This document shows positions 5,892 to 7,322 of a stretch of 7,322 nucleotides of DNA, in pieces. The DNA comes from Firmicutes bacterium UBA5473 (GTDB lineage: Bacteria > Bacillota > DTU084), in NCBI GenBank assembly GCA_002427165.1, contig DIQB01000056.1, positions 1 to 7,322 on the forward strand, written 5' to 3'. A program made the position numbers and the translations under genes. The notes beneath the pieces were generated by a model. It had not been told where the DNA came from. It worked only from the letters and a program-made list of their open reading frames with translations, and did no database searches. Each line of letters opens with the position of its first letter. Position 1 is the stretch's first letter.

Positions 5892-6092
5892 TGCTTCCCC
5901 CCCGATTTTTGCTACCTATTATATTTTATGAGGGCTAATGGTAATTGAGAATTTCCTGAAGGAGTAAATTTTAAGACAAATCTTTTCTAGGGTGTCGCAG
6001 GATGCACCTGGAAAACTGCAATCTCCTGAGCCTCCCCAAAACCTGGGCACATCTAGTAAAAACTTAAAGTGAGCACAAACGCGTAGCTAGCT

Positions 6093-6123
6093 TCCAGCCT
6101 GGTTCTAAATGAACTAGGCTGGG
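6093..6123. repeat. 13-pair hairpin in the intergenic region
   Basis: CCAGCCTGGTTC (6094-6105) pairs with GAACTAGGCTGG (6111-6122), all twelve positions (one G·T wobble), around loop TAAAT. One further wobble pair closes the base (6093 with 6123). No T-run follows on either strand. The wobble makes the plus-strand RNA (G·U) slightly more stable than the minus-strand one (A,C mismatch), which mildly favours transcription of the plus strand. Confidence 0.6.
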
Positions 6124-6291
6124 TAACTACTGCGATCATTTGAGAAGTTTTTATGAGAAGTGGACAAGCCTCGGCAGCAGAGTCTCCTTCATAATCGCTA
6201 TAACAAGGGCTTCTAATCTCAAAGTGCTAGACTTAATCTAAGGCAGAGCTTGTCGATATTAGTACAGTCGATGGATGATAATAGGGAAGAT

Positions 6292-6334
6292 GTATAGCCT
6301 GTGCTTAAGAAAGCAGCTATACGGGACTTTTTTT
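6292..6334 (+). terminator. Terminator-like hairpin with T7 upstream of the secreted-protein gene
   Basis: GTATAGC (6292-6298) pairs with GCTATAC (6316-6322), and TGCTT (6302-6306) with AAGCA (6311-6315), around an AAGA loop. A three-base bulge CTG lies on the 5' side. Seven T (6328-6334) follow after a five-base gap. It sits about 120 bases before the start codon at 6454, so it could end an unseen upstream transcript or attenuate the gene. The gap before the T-run lowers confidence. Confidence 0.5.
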
Positions 6335-6453
6335 GCTTGATTTATCTTACTGCCTTTTTAGGAAATTGCATCTTTAGTCTTTACAGAAAAGATGTACTAA
6401 TCTTAAAGCTTGATGAGTTTCGGAAGGGAAGCAAAGACAAGGGAGGAGAGGTT

Positions 6454-7065
6454 TTGAAAAAAATAATAGTTGCCCTAATTATTTTTTGGGGATTATCCAG
6501 GACTACGGTAGCTGAAGACGTGGAGGTTTATCGCTTCGGGGAAAAGTCACAGGTTCCTCAGTCAGGTGTGGCAAATGTTCAACTCAATCTATTGTTGGGT
6601 AGTGTTGGAACTGCATTCTGTTATGGAGCAAAACTCGAGGGGGAGTATAGGAAGATCTATGACGACGAAACCTATAAAATTCAGTTATTGAAAGCTGTGA
6701 CAAATTCGTATTCCACTTCCCAGACGCTTACAGGGGCAAAGGTGACATGCGAGAGGGAATTTCTTTCTAGTGAAATTGTTCGCTGGTATGCAGGCATAAT
6801 GTTCTTGGAAACTACTGAGAAATTCGCGAGGTTTACATTTGGTCTATCCGCTAATTGGAAACCGAACATGAAGTACTCTGTGAGGGGACAGATCGGGACT
6901 GAAGATGGAGTTTCCATGACTATGCAGGCAAAGATCAGCCCCAATCTTGCCCTCACCAGCGGCTTTGAGTTGTTCCCGCTTTTTACCAAAACCTTAAAAA
7001 GTCACTTTGATCCTGAAATAAAATGGCTGCAAGCATTGAGCTTGGGATGTAATTATTATTTTTAA
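6454..7065 (+). CDS. Secreted beta-strand-rich protein, probably an outer-membrane barrel
   Basis: A 203-residue exported protein from a TTG start. The signal peptide is clear: K2-K3, a hydrophobic core I4 to L14, and likely cleavage after T-V-A20 before E-D. The frame extends upstream to a GTG at 6301, but that start has no ribosome binding site, whereas GGGAGGAGAGG sits directly before TTG 6454 and places the signal peptide at the N-terminus. The mature part is poor in long helices. Its second half shows repeated amphipathic strands of about ten residues separated by short turns (for example K-P-N-M, T-E-D-G, S-P-N-L), and the protein ends in C-N-Y-Y-F203. This pattern fits a small outer-membrane beta-barrel of about eight strands. 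I do not recognise a family. It is followed 37 bases later by another exported protein, probably in the same operon. A two-membrane cell is implied if the barrel reading is right. Confidence 0.72.
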   Translation: MKKIIVALIIFWGLSRTTVAEDVEVYRFGEKSQVPQSGVANVQLNLLLGSVGTAFCYGAKLEGEYRKIYDDETYKIQLLKAVTNSYSTSQTLTGAKVTCEREFLSSEIVRWYAGIMFLETTEKFARFTFGLSANWKPNMKYSVRGQIGTEDGVSMTMQAKISPNLALTSGFELFPLFTKTLKSHFDPEIKWLQALSLGCNYYF

Positions 7066-7102
7066 GAGAATTGTATTCACCGCAAGCCAGGGAGGAGAAA
7101 TT

Positions 7103-7322
7103 ATGACTAGAAAATTTTTTATCGTATTCATTTTGCTTTTGATCATAGCGATAGATCCCTCTATTTTTGCTAGCGAGAAGGTATTTTTAATCTCAAAGAA
7201 TAAAGTAACAATTTTTGATTGGGGCACACGAAAAGCTTCAAGAATAATAAGAGTCAAAGGCGAGGCTCTAGCAGTAGTTGAGGGAAAAGATCCAAATTCT
7301 GCTTTTGTTCTCTCCCGGGGGA
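7103..7322 (+). CDS. Secreted protein, possibly a beta-propeller (partial, cut by window edge)
   Basis: The first 73 codons of a gene running off the right edge. ATG 7103 follows GGGAGGAG at 7090-7097 with good spacing, 37 bases after the previous stop and with no terminator between, so an operon with the barrel-like gene is likely. The N-terminus is a signal peptide (T-R-K, then a hydrophobic stretch to about residue 17, with probable cleavage after I-F-A). The mature part begins with short strands, K-V-F-L-I then K-V-T-I-F-D-W-G-T-R-K followed by I-I-R-V-K-G-E-A-L-A-V-V and A-F-V-L. This resembles one blade of a YVTN/WD-like propeller (value strand, 'fD..t.k...', then read-out strand). The propeller call is tentative because only one blade is visible. 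Confidence 0.7.
   Translation, partial: MTRKFFIVFILLLIIAIDPSIFASEKVFLISKNKVTIFDWGTRKASRIIRVKGEALAVVEGKDPNSAFVLSRG

Larger units (their letters stand above)
5892..6453. other. Long stretch without a convincing gene, with two hairpins
   Basis: About 560 bases separate the divergent YfiM-like gene from the secreted-protein gene. No reading frame here has both a ribosome binding site and a protein-like sequence. The left end holds the probable promoter of the minus-strand gene. The interior holds a strong hairpin (6093-6123), a distant inverted repeat GACAAGC (6163-6169) / GCTTGTC (6248-6254), and a terminator-like structure (6292-6334). It may be a regulatory leader, an unrecognised structured RNA or decayed sequence. 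I recognise no known RNA family in it. Confidence 0.5.

Noticed and set aside
6094..6122. tRNA-like fragment around GGTTCTAAAT
   Set aside because: The bases are part of a simple 12-bp hairpin; there is no cloverleaf, anticodon arm or acceptor stem.
6301..6453. Upstream GTG start for the secreted barrel-like protein
   Set aside because: There is no ribosome binding site at 6301, the extension overlaps the terminator-like hairpin, and it would bury the signal peptide that starts exactly at the well-spaced TTG 6454.
1..7322. CRISPR array, rRNA, tRNA or complete insertion sequence
   Set aside because: No regularly spaced repeats, no rRNA or tRNA signatures, and no transposase with terminal inverted repeats were seen. 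The Rpn-like gene is a nuclease family member without flanking ends.

Overview
The window looks like chromosomal DNA of a Bacillota (Firmicutes) bacterium. By eye the GC content is moderate. Most genes have strong AGGAGG-type ribosome binding sites, there are TTGACA/TATAAT-like promoters, and the DUF438/hemerythrin/PAS protein is a type common in anaerobic Clostridia-like lineages. Two proteins end in the aromatic, strand-like C-terminus typical of outer-membrane beta-barrels (the 22-residue tail at the left edge and the 203-residue secreted protein on the right). This hints at a two-membrane Bacillota lineage such as Limnochordia or Halanaerobiia; that placement is inference.

Left part (1-2762, + strand): the tail of an upstream gene and a strong hairpin, then an FAD-dependent oxidoreductase, and 59 bases later a DUF1858-DUF438-hemerythrin-PAS_10 protein. 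The last two are probably co-transcribed and fit redox or oxygen/NO-type sensing in an anaerobe. A hairpin whose U-tract serves the minus strand separates them from the converging gene.

Middle (2806-5263, - strand): an Rpn-family (PD-(D/E)XK) nuclease gene interrupted by two opposite one-base indels in homopolymers, with its own good promoter. Next comes a CPA-type cation:proton antiporter. Its leader is the most informative part of the window. A near-consensus promoter is followed by an RNA that aligns position by position with the fluoride (crcB) riboswitch aptamer. The aptamer overlaps an intrinsic terminator with eight U residues. The antiporter is therefore predicted to be switched on by fluoride. 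The aptamer carries an extra small hairpin that I do not see in the reference aptamer I recall.

Right part (5399-7322): a 29-codon membrane micro-protein with a perfect ribosome binding site and its own hairpin; a small YfiM/DUF2279-like gene on the minus strand; about 560 bases without a convincing gene but with two notable hairpins; a secreted beta-rich, probably outer-membrane protein; and the start of a secreted protein resembling a beta-propeller, cut by the window edge.
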